Source: Rhexocercosporidium sp. MPI-PUGE-AT-0058 (Eukaryota; Ascomycota; Leotiomycetes; Helotiales). Taken from it: a stretch of DNA of 64,000 nt. The stretch lies in assembly GCA_020746875.1 (NCBI GenBank), contig JAGTJL010000011.1:372001-436000 (forward strand). The letters run 5' to 3'. A program made the position numbers and the translations under genes. The notes under the pieces were generated by a model. That model did not search any database, was not told the origin of the DNA, and was given only the letters and a program-made list of their open reading frames with translations. This document shows positions 47,114 through 58,042 of this stretch, piece by piece; position 1 is the first letter of the stretch, and each line of letters opens with the position of its first letter.

Positions 47114-48111
47114 AGGTCCTAGACACAGATGAATGGATTTCCCTCCTCTCATTCTGCTCAGCGGAGGGTCTTCGTTGGGGCTGCTTTGCAAGATATTATT
47201 CGCTCCGTAAACTGCCAGATTTGCGAAATAACAGCTCCTCCGTTCAGACTAAAACTCCTGTATGAAAATTACCGCTAACCTTGAATCACAGACACGACTT
47301 CGTGAAATGCATTAGTGGAACTCGTTCGCAGCTCTGCAGAAACTAAAATTGCAGCGTACTCCCTAGACTTGCATGAGGTACGGATAATGAGTGGGCACAA
47401 ATGAGTGGGCACTACTTGATTTCGCCTCTGGTTGTCTGTTCTGTTACCCCGATCACCAAAGTGTCTTCGCTGGCACTAAATTTGCAGTGCCAGTGGAGAG
47501 CGAGCACACAGTTCGTACCCTGCATGGTTTTCAGCCCACAGCTAGCCCATGTAAGCTGAACATCTCCTTTGCTGAGACTAAGGACCACACCCCGTTCCAT
47601 ACTTTTAGGAAAGCCGTGTAACGTGACAGCTGCATGAAGTCGTTCGCTGTCTGCAAGCCGCCTTCTGCGAGAAATTGTTAAGACTCGATGAAGCGAATAG
47701 CTTTTAACAGGAAGAAGACTTCAACTTAACCTCCCGACAAATTTTAGCCCTTAATAACATCCTCGTTGGCAATTGTTTTTTGTCACACAGTCCTGCAGTA
47801 TTCTCAGTTTGAGCCCTTTCTTGGGTCAGTCAGCTTCCACAGCCTTGTGGAATGGGTGGTGCGTTGAAAGTGGAGATGCATGGTGGTGATATTTCGGTAA
47901 CGATGGGGCAGTTCCCCATCGTTCATCTTCTGCTTTGAAAGTCCGAATGCAGCGCTCCCTTCTTTTGGCCAAAAGCTTGACCTTGCAACACGTTTCAATC
48001 AGTGGGGCTGGCGAAACTTAATCCGAGTATTGCACTACTGTACTACGACGGCTGGCTGCAGGAATCGTATATGATGGTCTCCTCTACAGTGACTAAAATT
48101 GCAGTGCACAC

Positions 48112-48170
48112 ATCCGACATGCTGCACCTCCGACATCCTGCACCTCCGACATCCTGCACCTCCTACATTT
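48112..48170 (+). repeat. 16-bp tandem repeat, about 3.6 copies
   Basis: Unit CTCCGACATCCTGCAC: one diverged, two perfect and one partial copy, starting six bases after a copy of the dispersed core. Confidence 0.92.
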
Positions 48171-49502
48171 AGTGCTTTTTCAATTGAGCAGCACTGGCTC
48201 AGTCGTGGCTCCCAGGCTTGCAATTGTGTTACTTCGGCAGTATCTATAATTGCAGAGCAAGGTTCCGTTCAGTTGCTGCTGATAGATTTGCCCTGAGCCA
48301 GCGGTACAGACTAAAGTCTCTTTCACTCGGGCTAGATTTGCAGTGAAAAATAATGAACACAGATTAGGATTTGCGGCAATACACTTTGTTCAACGTCCGT
48401 CGCGGAACTTCGTGAGTATTTGGAGCTTTTCGAGACATCATTTGCTTTAGGTGCCATTTTACAAATACGGTTCAAACGCACCATAATTAGGCTGCATATC
48501 TATGCCCATCCCACAAAATGCTGCCTCGTCAAGTGAAAATCCTGCAAGATCTAGTTCAGAAATGGTCGGGTACAGCCTTGCATGGATGCCTTGTGGCGTG
48601 GCTGCGAGAACCGGGCGCTTTCGCAAGTGCGAAAACTTGCAGTAGTTGCCCGCCAAATGTCGCCTTCCAGCCTTGGGAGTGAAATTGTCTTCCAATGAGA
48701 GCCGATACCAGTGCTGCTGAGGTTTTATGTAAGATAAAATCCGATGTGAGTGGGTAGGAGACTTGTGTATTCCCAGCCTTGCCTATCCAAGCATCTGTTC
48801 AAGCCAAAATTGCAGTGCGATGGCCGACAGCTACTAACGGTGTTCATGTACGAACCTGGGCTTGCCGAACGGTACAAAGGGTTGCTGACTCGGCTTCTTT
48901 TTCTGCTCACGGATTGTCTCCCACTATAGAGCTGAGTAAAAGTCCATGCCTTATAGTAACATCTGTGGATGACATCATGTTCTATATAGCCCAACCGAAC
49001 CTATAACAATCCTGTCTATGCTTCTTGAAAATTTTGCTTGTGAAGTTCCTTGCGACCACTCAACTTTGGCGTTGATTCTTACCAATTTTCTCATCAAGAC
49101 TCATCATTCTCAGGGCCAGCTGAAACGTATCTTGTTCTTTCTACGCCAGCCTTGTTGTACAACACGGGCCTCTTGTTACTGGATCTATGATTGCGATGAA
49201 TATTTCAGAATAGCAAACAAAACTAGTTCACTGTTAAACTGTTAAATATACTGGTTTTTATAGGAATTGAACATGCAATGTTTAGATTAGTTGATTTATG
49301 CGTCCAAATTCGCTGGCCACCTCTCACCAAGCCCCAAATGAAGCAGCCTTGCGGTTGACAATCTCCTCTATCATCACTAGGATTAGACTACACAGGTAGC
49401 CAACTAAGGCACACAATTAATATTTCTTTGCTTCTTTCACCAAAAGGCTGCCCTTATTGAGACTAAATTTGCAGTGCCGGTAATATGATATATGGATCCG
49501 GC

Positions 49503-49574
49503 ACTGTGCATTTCATTTCACTGTGCATTTCATTTCACTGTGCATTTCATTTCACTGTGCATTTCATTTCACTG
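49503..49574 (+). repeat. 17-bp tandem repeat, four perfect copies
   Basis: Unit ACTGTGCATTTCATTTC repeated four times without a mismatch, plus four bases of a fifth. It begins 27 bp after a copy of the dispersed core. Confidence 0.95.
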
Positions 49575-50205
49575 GCCGCCTCCCTTTACAGGTCATTTTG
49601 TGGCCCCTTTATGCTGGATTATCCGTGGATAGACTATAGGCCTATCACTTGTACTGGAACTAAACTTTGTTGTAATATATGAGGTTTGTGGTCGTCCTTC
49701 GCTGGCATTGTTGACAAGCTTAACAAGCGAGACTCTTACAGCAACAAGTACCGTCACTGCACTACTGAGAATGAAACAGTGATCAATGGTACTTATGACT
49801 TAAAGACTTGATATATTATTTGCCACTACTAAATTTGCAGTCTTATGCCGCCAACATACCAGGCTGTATGCAGCTAGAAGGCAGTTAATGACGGTGCTGC
49901 AGAACTGTAAATTCGCCGAATTCGACTTTCGTCCTATCTTGAATGGCCTATTAGCATTTCATACTGATATTACATTTCCAAAGAGTCACAAAATCAGAAA
50001 ATTCATGGGATGTCATTCAAGACACCTAGTCTTTCCCTAATCCCCTAGACAGTATTCGGACGATACGACGACGGAATCTCGGCAAAAACGCGATTTTTGT
50101 GACAGAGTTGGTGCACAACTTCTTTGTAGCTATCGAAACCTGGTGTCGAGGCTTGAAAAGGATTCATCGCGGCAAGATGATGGACACTCCCACAATGCTC
50201 AAACA

Positions 50206-53200
50206 TTATCGACGCTTTTCATGTATCTTCTCGTGTCTTTTGCAATCATTCGCCCTTGTAAACGCTTTCCCACATTCCGAGCAAGCATGTGGCCGTGTTC
50301 CAGTGTGACTAAGCAGATGATGCTTGTGAATGAAACCTCTCGTAAACTTCTTCCCGCATATATTGCACTCGAATGGAGTTAGCGTAGTCGTCTTAGCAAT
50401 AGCGTTAAATGAGTTTGCCTGCTCTTCCATCTCGGGGTGAAAAAATCTTCTGTGTTTCTCCAAATCTTTGTTAGTCGAGAAGCCGAACTCCACTATCGAG
50501 CAGTCTGGAAAAGAGCAGCTGAATGGCCGATCGTGGCGGTTGATGTGCAGGTCTCGGCTTTTGACATCCTTGAAACCTTCGTGGAAGTAGTAACAAGTCA
50601 CCTTGGGGCACTTGAAGCGCTTTTCTCCGTATAAGACGTCAAGTTCGGCGTTTTCCAACGACTGAGGGCTGCTTTCTGCAGTGATTTTTTCCAATATTTC
50701 CCTGCTTCTCATGACAGCGACTCTTAGCTGCTTGATACTGATTTTGTCCTTCGCGGAAGATCCTTTGCTGGCATGCTCGCTTGCATGATTCCAAATATTG
50801 AGCAGATTCTCATACAGTGGAAGCATCTGAAAAGCTTCGCAGTCTTGCTCTACTCTCGTAGTCATTTCGTATTCGAGTATGTCGGTTTCATACAGGGTTG
50901 AGAATTCGTCTAAAGCACGTGTAACCTCGGTAGTCTGATCTGAGACGCATGGATCCTTCGGTAGAAGACATGATTTGTTTGTGACAATCATATGAATATG
51001 TTCCATCCACTTAGCAACGACATAGTCTTGTAGCGAGAGAGCTCCAGCTTGTATTGAGCGCTTCAAATGTTCATCATCAATCTCACTTGTAAAGATTTCG
51101 AATGTCAAGTATTGAAGACAGAGAGTGGCGAGGCTAGTATCTACCAATGACCTAGAAATGTAGTTTGAAGACGCGATATGCCTTTGAATCTATGTCAGAG
51201 GAGTCCTAAGTTTGAATCAGCTATGTGCTTACATTTTGGCTGTCGCGTGAACGAGCTCCACACGATCTCCCGGTAGTACTTGAATGAGAGTTCCACAATA
51301 GTATTGAATACTACTGCGTAGCTTTTCTTTGTCAAAGTCAAAAGTCTGATACTCTGGTTTCATGGAGACCGCAGCTTGAATCTCTCGCCACCGTAGTGGT
51401 CGCTTTGCACAAACCATCCATCCCATGAGTTTGCGGGTTACATCCCATTGGGCTTCTGATAGAGTCCTATGAAGACGGCCTATGATTCGCTCGTACCTGG
51501 TCTCAAAGTCAGCTTCCGCCCTCAGACGTCGAATTTAACAAGTATGCATCGGATATCCGATAATTAAGTAGTCATATTGAGTGCAGTTGCTTGATGGGAT
51601 TAGGGTCACACTACTCACGCCTCTCCTAACTCAGCAGGGAATCCATAGAATTGAATCTCATTCAGAACTTTATCTTGGGTCTCCAAATCATAAAGATGCT
51701 GCATGACAAGCTTTGCGAATAGAAACATGCCTAAGTGATATGTTAAACGTAGTCTCAACAGGTACATGCGAGCACCACATACCTTTAGCGCGGGCACATG
51801 TTGATTCTTGGATCTCTTCTAGGATTTTTGGGTGTAGTTCATACTTTAATCGGAACTTTAGAGACCATTCTCGAACGTATAACTTGATATCGGCCTCGTT
51901 GTCCTCGTTGGTAAGTTTGAGGACAGTGGCAGATTGCAAAGCCTTCTGGATGTCCAGGTAATCCTGACTGACAAACAGAACACGAAGCTTTCCAGGGTCC
52001 TTTTCGTCGAAGAGATCCACGGTGTCGGTGAAGAAAGCTAGCAAAAGCTTCCTCTGGTTGGCGTCGCACTCGTCCAGACCATCGATGACAACTCGGGTGT
52101 TTTCGGCCTTTTCAAACAGTACCTTAAGAAGATTTTCTGCTAGGTTAGTTGTAGTCAAATTGATTTCTCCCGTAGAGCTCATCCTGTCATGACAGTACGG
52201 AATTAAATCCCTATGATTGTTCAACATCTGGCTCAGAAGACCTCTGTAGATTGAAATACAGTTGTTCTTCTCCGAGTCGTTCTCTTTGCAGTAGAAATAG
52301 GTCGTATTCTTTTCATCGGTTGTGGAACATGAATTAATGATGATAGAAGTAAGGATTGTCTTTCCTGTAAGCTTTTAGCACCATTTTAACAGGCAATTTA
52401 CCGCCTATTTGAAGATTCGAAGCTTACCTGCTCCGGGAATTCCGTTAATCCATAGAATCGAGGATTCGGGAACATCTACTTCCAACCAGTTTCGCACCTT
52501 CTCTTCTTTCAGAATCCAGTCCCCAGTTCCATGGCTTCTTGCGCGTAGAAATGTATTGTGGTCTTGTTGGATACTGCGAGCTGCCGAGAACCACTCTAAA
52601 ACCTGCAAGTATTTGCTTCGCTCCTCCGCCTGTTTTCGCTCTTGGTGTACTCGGAATCTTTCCTCGCCATCTCTTTCGTACTGCTGAAAGAAACAGCCTT
52701 GTCTGTGGAAATTTATCAACGTGGCCTGCTCGGTGATTAGTTGCCGATGACAGTTTAGATTGTCTAGGATATGCTTGAATGTCGTAGCGAAATTTTTCCA
52801 CATCGACCGGAACAGCTGCTTCCAGACTTGTTTAACGGCATATCAGCTGTGGTTTCTACCTACGAACATGTCACAGAGAAGCTGTCCGCACCTTTTCCAG
52901 AGAAGAATCGTGTAGCCTCCTTGTGAAAGGAAAGAATGTCCTTGTACATCATTACAAGCACAGTTTGCATCTCAGTGGAGGATCCAAAAAGGGAATGGTA
53001 TTGCTCCAGGAGCGGGATATGCTCCCCAAGTTGCCCATATGCATCCAACAGGATTTCGAATGAATCTGCCCAAGTATTTGCAGTCTGATGTCACGAACGG
53101 TCAGTTGTGGAACTCGTGACAATTCCCCATCGATGGTAGAACCTGGAGTGCCTTTCCCCTAATTCCCCAGAACTTACAAGGAGAAAAAACTTCATGGGGC

Positions 53201-53462
53201 CCCATACAAAGGCCACAAAAGTCGATGCGTTCACAAAAATGCCAATGACTTTCCCAAACTGCTCCATGGCCTCAAGGAAACCTTCTAGTCGAGTCATGTT
53301 CATCAATGATTTGGTCTGGTCCTGTTCGCTTTGAATCCGAAGTGCTGTTTCACGGACATCGTTCAAGGTAACAAATTGAAAGTTTTGAATCTGCTTCGGA
53401 TTCAACCCCTTCTTGAAATCTTCAAGAGCATCCTCGAAGGTGTTGACATTTGGAGTCGCCAT
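50206..53462 (-). CDS. NACHT NLR-like STAND protein with C-terminal C2H2 zinc fingers
   Basis: Signal-transducing NTPase of the fungal NLR class, 936 aa. Seven exons: 53462-53178, 53084-52892, 52826-52428, 52364-51783, 51730-51619, 51496-51233 and 51181-50206; lengths sum to a whole number of codons. Domains: an N-terminal helical region like those of fungal NACHT proteins (DUF7708-type, about 20-160); NACHT with Walker A GIPGAGKT (286-293, split by intron 3) and Walker B VVIDGLDECD (383-392); a helical winged segment (GWMVCAKRPLRWREIQAAV); a region without ankyrin, WD or TPR repeats; then four C2H2 fingers, two diverged (about 800-865) and two canonical (884-904, 912-932). The zinc fingers replace the usual repeat sensor. 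The last intron uses an AAAG acceptor at 51182. Divergent from an SNF2 gene, 536 bp apart. Confidence 0.88.
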
Positions 53463-53998
53463 TTTTAGTCGATCAAGATCTATCCATCATTTACGAAATT
53501 CTGTCCTCTGTGTGTGTTGGATCATATGTCACAAAACTACAGCAATAACGAGGCTGATCACGAACGAATAGGAAAGGTTTTCCTATCGAAATCTACGCCG
53601 GCGTGATCAGCACAAGTCGGTTGAGCCCCAAAATGAGCCCAGTGGCTCGTCGTCTTCTGCAGGCGGCTGGATGGTGTGCGGGTAGGATGCAGATGCCAGC
53701 TCTCAGACTCTCGTACTGCAAGGATCTCGGTGAAGCAATGTTGCTGTGAGCCTTGCCAGCACATTGGGGCGTTGCGGGCTGGATACGTGCATTAGCGTCT
53801 CAATACTCAGCCCCAGCAGGCAGGGTTACTATTTTACCACAGTTCGGCATTCGGGGAACCATCACGGCTCGGGCGAGACTTTGAATTACCACAAGGCTGG
53901 GAAGATTAAATCCGAAGCCTCGAGAGTACACGCATTAAATATGCAACATATGTACGGAGCCTCAAGTTCCATGACGACGATATTCTTCTAATCTGATC
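53463..53998. promoter_or_regulatory. Bidirectional promoter, NACHT-C2H2 / SNF2
   Basis: 536 bp between divergent start codons. No ORF of note. Confidence 0.5.
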
Positions 53999-56900
53999 AT
54001 GTCTTCGTTGAAACGTCTACTTAATCATGACGAGGATGACTATTCCCTCAATCACAGATACGGCGAGCAGGAACCCGCCCATTCTAGCTTCGAATACTCT
54101 CAAGCCTTTGAAGACTGGTGAGTTTTGATCAACGTGAGAAAGGGCAGATGAACTGCGATTTTGGGAACAAGCTAACAGCACTGGTAAAGTGACGTGGAAC
54201 TAGGTGAAAAGTCATGGGAGGGCCTATGGAGCGAGCTGCTAGGAACAGACTTCGAGACAAATGTTGCCGCCAATAACATCCCAACAGAAGGGAATGTGGT
54301 CTCAAATTATGATGTGGAGACAGATATAGAGAATTGGGCCGGGCAGAACTTTGGACTGGTATCACAAATTGTACAAGATCCCACTGTCCTACTGCAAGAA
54401 CATACATTACCAGTCGAGCCGCGTCACTCCCAAATAGTTTGTTATGGTATGGTCAGTTACCCCTCTACCTGAAACAGGATTAGCTTCGATACCGTGCTCA
54501 CTGCTTTGCCAAAAGCTTTATCGAGTCTCCGCTAAGGTAGTGGGCAACGGGTGTGATATTGACTCGAAACTCCAAGAAGCGAGCAACCTGGAGGCTAGTG
54601 ATCGGTACGTTTTTGGAATTCGAAAGTCGATCGCAGACTTGTTTCTACATTTTCAAGATGGTACAACCTTTGCAATTCTCAACAATCATACGAGCACAGG
54701 TCTATCACACGTAATAGACTCTCCATACATCCAGCTTGATGCGTTGGGGTCTTTGCTGCCTATCAGAGAAACGCTGGGAAGGGCTACCAAACCCAGTGAT
54801 GCCACTGTCCGGGTAGACATCAATGTTTATGGTCCATTATCCAGTCTCAAATCTATTGGGAAACACTTGTCGGATAGTAAAGTATTTTTACAGCGACCCG
54901 ACAGATCAAGACCAGAAAGTCAATATCACAACCCTCATTTGCTGCGGTTTGCGGGCATGGAATCCCTTACTTTAGAACAACAAAATGTTATAAGTCGTAA
55001 CAGTGGTCCAGTCGTCAAAGATCAGGCGATATTCCAGAAAACCATCACCAATGTGTACGCATCGCTCACCAGAGGTGCGCATCTGGATAGAGTGAATGGG
55101 GATCGCCGCTTGAAGACCCAGCTACTACTGTAATTTAGAATCCCTCTCAGCGTAATGCTGCCCTTTTTAAAGATTCAATACTGACTTTCTGAAGTCACCA
55201 GGAAGAAGCGTTGGGTTTTATGATGCAACGTGAGAATGGGCCAGTTTCTACCGAATACTGCCTTTGGAAACCCATGCCGGATGAGCCAGGCTGGTATGTG
55301 GTCTGCCCAAGAAGTCCCAGACTATGGTTGACAGTCCACAGGTTTCGACACGCAGTCACGAACGCCAAGTCCCGGACCCCCAGCTCGGAAGTGGGTGGGG
55401 GGATACTTGCAGACGAAATGGGCATGGGGAAGTCCTTGTCAATACTTGCTCTTATTACGAAAACCATTGAAAGTTCCGAAAATTGGGGTAGTGGTAAGGA
55501 TTCCGAAGAAGATGACTGCAGCAATCTACCTCAAAAGCCGGTCCGAGGGACCCTTGTTCTCGTTCCATCAGCGGGCAAGTACACAACAGGAATGACCTTT
55601 TTCTTTCTCATAGACTAACAATTTGGAAAGTACTCATTAACGAATGGTTGAATGAGATCAAAATGTGAGTTGAAGTCGTTCCGAGACGAGATCTCGACCA
55701 TTTAATACGAATTTTAGGCATTCAGACGGCTCGCTACATGTTGTGAAGTACCACGGGGCGAAACGAAGGGGAAAAGCACTTCCTCATATCGGAGACGCTG
55801 ATATCGTTCTTACAACCTACAACACACTCGTTGCGGAGTTCGGGGGCAAGTCCAGTCCATTACATAAACTCTATTGGTATAGAGTTGTTCTAGATGAAGG
55901 TAAGAGAATCGAAGATCAAGGGAATTGTATGCTGATATTGTATAGGACACATCATTCGCAGACAGACAACTACCTTCTACAAGGCTGTTTCCGAATTAAA
56001 GGCCAGATCTCGCTGGTGTCTCACTGGAACACCAATCCAAAATAGGCTCGAAGATGTTGGTGCTCTCGTCGCCTTCATTCGAGCACGGCCATTTCACAGC
56101 CTTGCAATGTTTCGGAGATTCGTCAGCATCCCTTTCGATGAAAGCGAAGAAAGAAGAGTTGTTGCAACTCGAAACCTCACACTTCTGCTCGACTCTCTTT
56201 GCTTGCGAAGATCTCGGGAACTGCTGAACTTACCCCCACCAAGAAACCGAGACCAGATCCTTGATTTCTCACCAGCTGAGCGCGACCAGTATGATAAAAC
56301 TATGAAGGCGATGAATAGGACCCTTCGCCATCGCGTTTCAGAGAGTCAAGCGAACAACATTTTTGGAATGTTCCAAATTCAGCTGCAGTTGCGGATCCTC
56401 TGCAACCATGGCACCTATCAACACGCTTTCTCTTGGAATAGACGAAGTTTACTCGACGAGAGAGAAGACGCTCTATGCGCGATAGGCGACAGTGGCCAGG
56501 TCAATTGTTCAGCTTGCAGACAATCCATGCCGCTTCTGGGGTCCAACAACGTCTACAGAAAAGGCAATGAAGGGTGTAGGCATGTCCTCTGCTCTGAATG
56601 CTTAAGCGAGGATGAAGAACGCACGGGCGATACTCATAGGTGTCCATTATGCGCTACGACGGGGGTTTTTAAAACCTCCAAGTCTTCTCGTTCTGGGCTT
56701 GGAGAAACTGACGACTCATACTTGAAGCAAGATGGATTCTCGACCAAGATGGTGGCGCTCATTCAGGACATCAAGCAGGACCTTTGGAGTACCAAAAGGT
56801 TGCCATACCCTACGATTCGTTGTGACTTTTCAACTGCTGACAAGTCTCGTTCAGTATTGTCTTTTCATGTTGGACGAATACGCTGAATTTGATTCAGCGA

Positions 56901-57368
56901 CATCTCCAGAATGATGCCATACCCTTCCAAAGGATTGACGGCGGATGTTCTATCGCGCGCCGACAAAAGATTCTAGATGAATTCTCCAAGACACCTATGA
57001 TACCAGTCCTGATAATGACAACAGGGACATGTGCATTCGGGTAAGTGTTCTCAGACGGTCAGAGGGGTACACATATCAGGCCAATCATGTTGTTCTGACA
57101 TATGACAGTCTCAATCTCACGGCAGCCAATCGAGTCTTCATCATCGAGCCACAATGGAACCCTAGTGTAGAGAACCAGGCAATATCGAGAGCTATTCGTA
57201 TGAATCAGACAGATTCGGTCCTTGTGACACGATACATGATCAGAGGGACTGTTGAACAAGTGAGATTCAAGCCCTGGCTGGTTAAACTCGGCTAACTTCA
57301 AAAAGGAAATGCGATCACAACAAAAAAGGAAGTTGGAGATTGCAGACATCGGGAACAATGCTAGCTAG
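53999..57368 (+). CDS. SNF2-family ATPase with RING finger (Rad5/Rad16/HLTF-like)
   Basis: Chromatin or DNA-repair translocase with a built-in RING E3 module, 947 aa. Ten exons: 53999-54117, 54190-54451, 54516-55130, 55196-55574, 55631-55664, 55718-55899, 55946-56798, 56855-57040, 57109-57259 and 57306-57368; total length is in frame. Motifs: LLLHQEEALGFM (Q motif), Walker A GMGKS (408-412), DEGH (529-532, in place of DEAH), LTGTPIQNRLED (556-567), RING CSAC...CRHVLCSEC...CPLC (about 718-766), then the helicase C-terminal region with QRIDGG, LNLTAANRVFIIEPQWNPSVE and QAISRAIRMNQTDSV. The intron after exon 4 is GC-AG (GCAAGT donor at 55575). Gene is intact. The N-terminal ~330 residues are poorly characterised. 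Rad5-type role is an inference from domain order. Confidence 0.92.
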
Positions 57369-58042
57369 TAAAACAACAGTAAACAATTCCAATGGAGCTT
57401 CAGGCTCAGGGAGTGGATCCGGTGTAAACCGTGTAGCTACATTAGTTTCTAAGCCTGATATTCGGAGTGTTATCATATTTGCTAAACTACTTTACTACTC
57501 CTAGTCAAGGGTCCGCGAGCTTTGTCATGAGGGTCTAGTTTCTGTCGAATGGGTACAAAGGACAGACAGCATGAGATCCTCTCGAACTAGATCAGATATT
57601 TCAACGTAGATTGACAACTTGTTATAAAGCTCTGTTAAAACCTCTGATGGGCATGATTGCAGACAATCGTCAAGCGAACTGAAAAATTTGTTTTCCAGTT
57701 CTTCCAAAACGTTGGACCAAAGGTCACAGCCGAGCGACAGATCATCGGGCCCAATGTTTTCCTTCAGTATGCTGTCCTATAGCCCAGCATCCATCCAATA
57801 AAAGTGCTTGAAAGGACCCACTGAATCCTTGAAGTTTGTCTCGTAATTGTAACCAGTCACGATGCTGTAAGCGTAGAATACGAGCCAATCACACAGAGAT
57901 CACCACAAGGGTTTTAGCGCTAGCATAAGCTTCCTGACAACAACAGCTCTAGGATCCCCAGGTTTGTGATTTGACTTGACATTTCAATAAAAGAGAACGA
58001 TAGTGCCCAAGATCACTGACGGCTCTTTGTCTTGCTTCCAAC
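57369..58042. promoter_or_regulatory. P450 promoter region with small ORF remnant
   Basis: Between the SNF2 and P450 genes; contains the minus-strand remnant listed separately. Confidence 0.4.
57525..57895 (-). pseudogene. Possible gene remnant, one in-frame stop
   Basis: A minus-strand frame of about 120 codons broken by a single TAG near 57780-57782. It reads WLVFYAYSIVTGYNYETNF before the stop and DSILKENIGPDDLSLGCDLW after it, then an acidic helical stretch to TGA at 57525. Composition looks protein-like, but no family is recognised and no start or splice site is clear. It may be the 3' end of a lost gene. Confidence 0.3.

Larger units (their letters stand above)
45655..49846 (+). repeat. 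Field of same-orientation short repeats, core GAGACTAAAATTGCAGTG
   Basis: A gene-free 4.2-kb stretch with about 20 copies of one short element, all on the plus strand. Exact cores lie at 45664-45681, 46540-46557 and 46770-46787. Near copies: 45751-45764, 45841-45856, 45925-45942, 46349-46367, 46618-46635, 46681-46698, 47096-47113, 47336-47355, 47472-47489, 48089-48106, 48329-48345, 48801-48817, 49459-49476 and 49824-49842. Degenerate or partial copies: 45992-46005, 46093-46105, 47245-47260, 47574-47583. Most are preceded by CTCC-rich sequence and followed by T or G. Spacing is 60-100 bp at the left end and grows to several hundred bp at the right. It is not a CRISPR array (eukaryote, irregular spacing, variable copies) and is not an LTR. 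Origin unknown; a decaying satellite or minisatellite-like array is the simplest reading. Confidence 0.85.

Noticed and set aside
45655..49846. CRISPR array
   Set aside because: Copies are variable, spacing is irregular and the host is a fungus; no cas genes.
45655..49846. Introner-like elements, because ACTAA...TTGCAG resembles a branch point plus acceptor
   Set aside because: The branch-to-acceptor distance would be only about 5 nt, no matching donors recur, and the copies are not inside genes.
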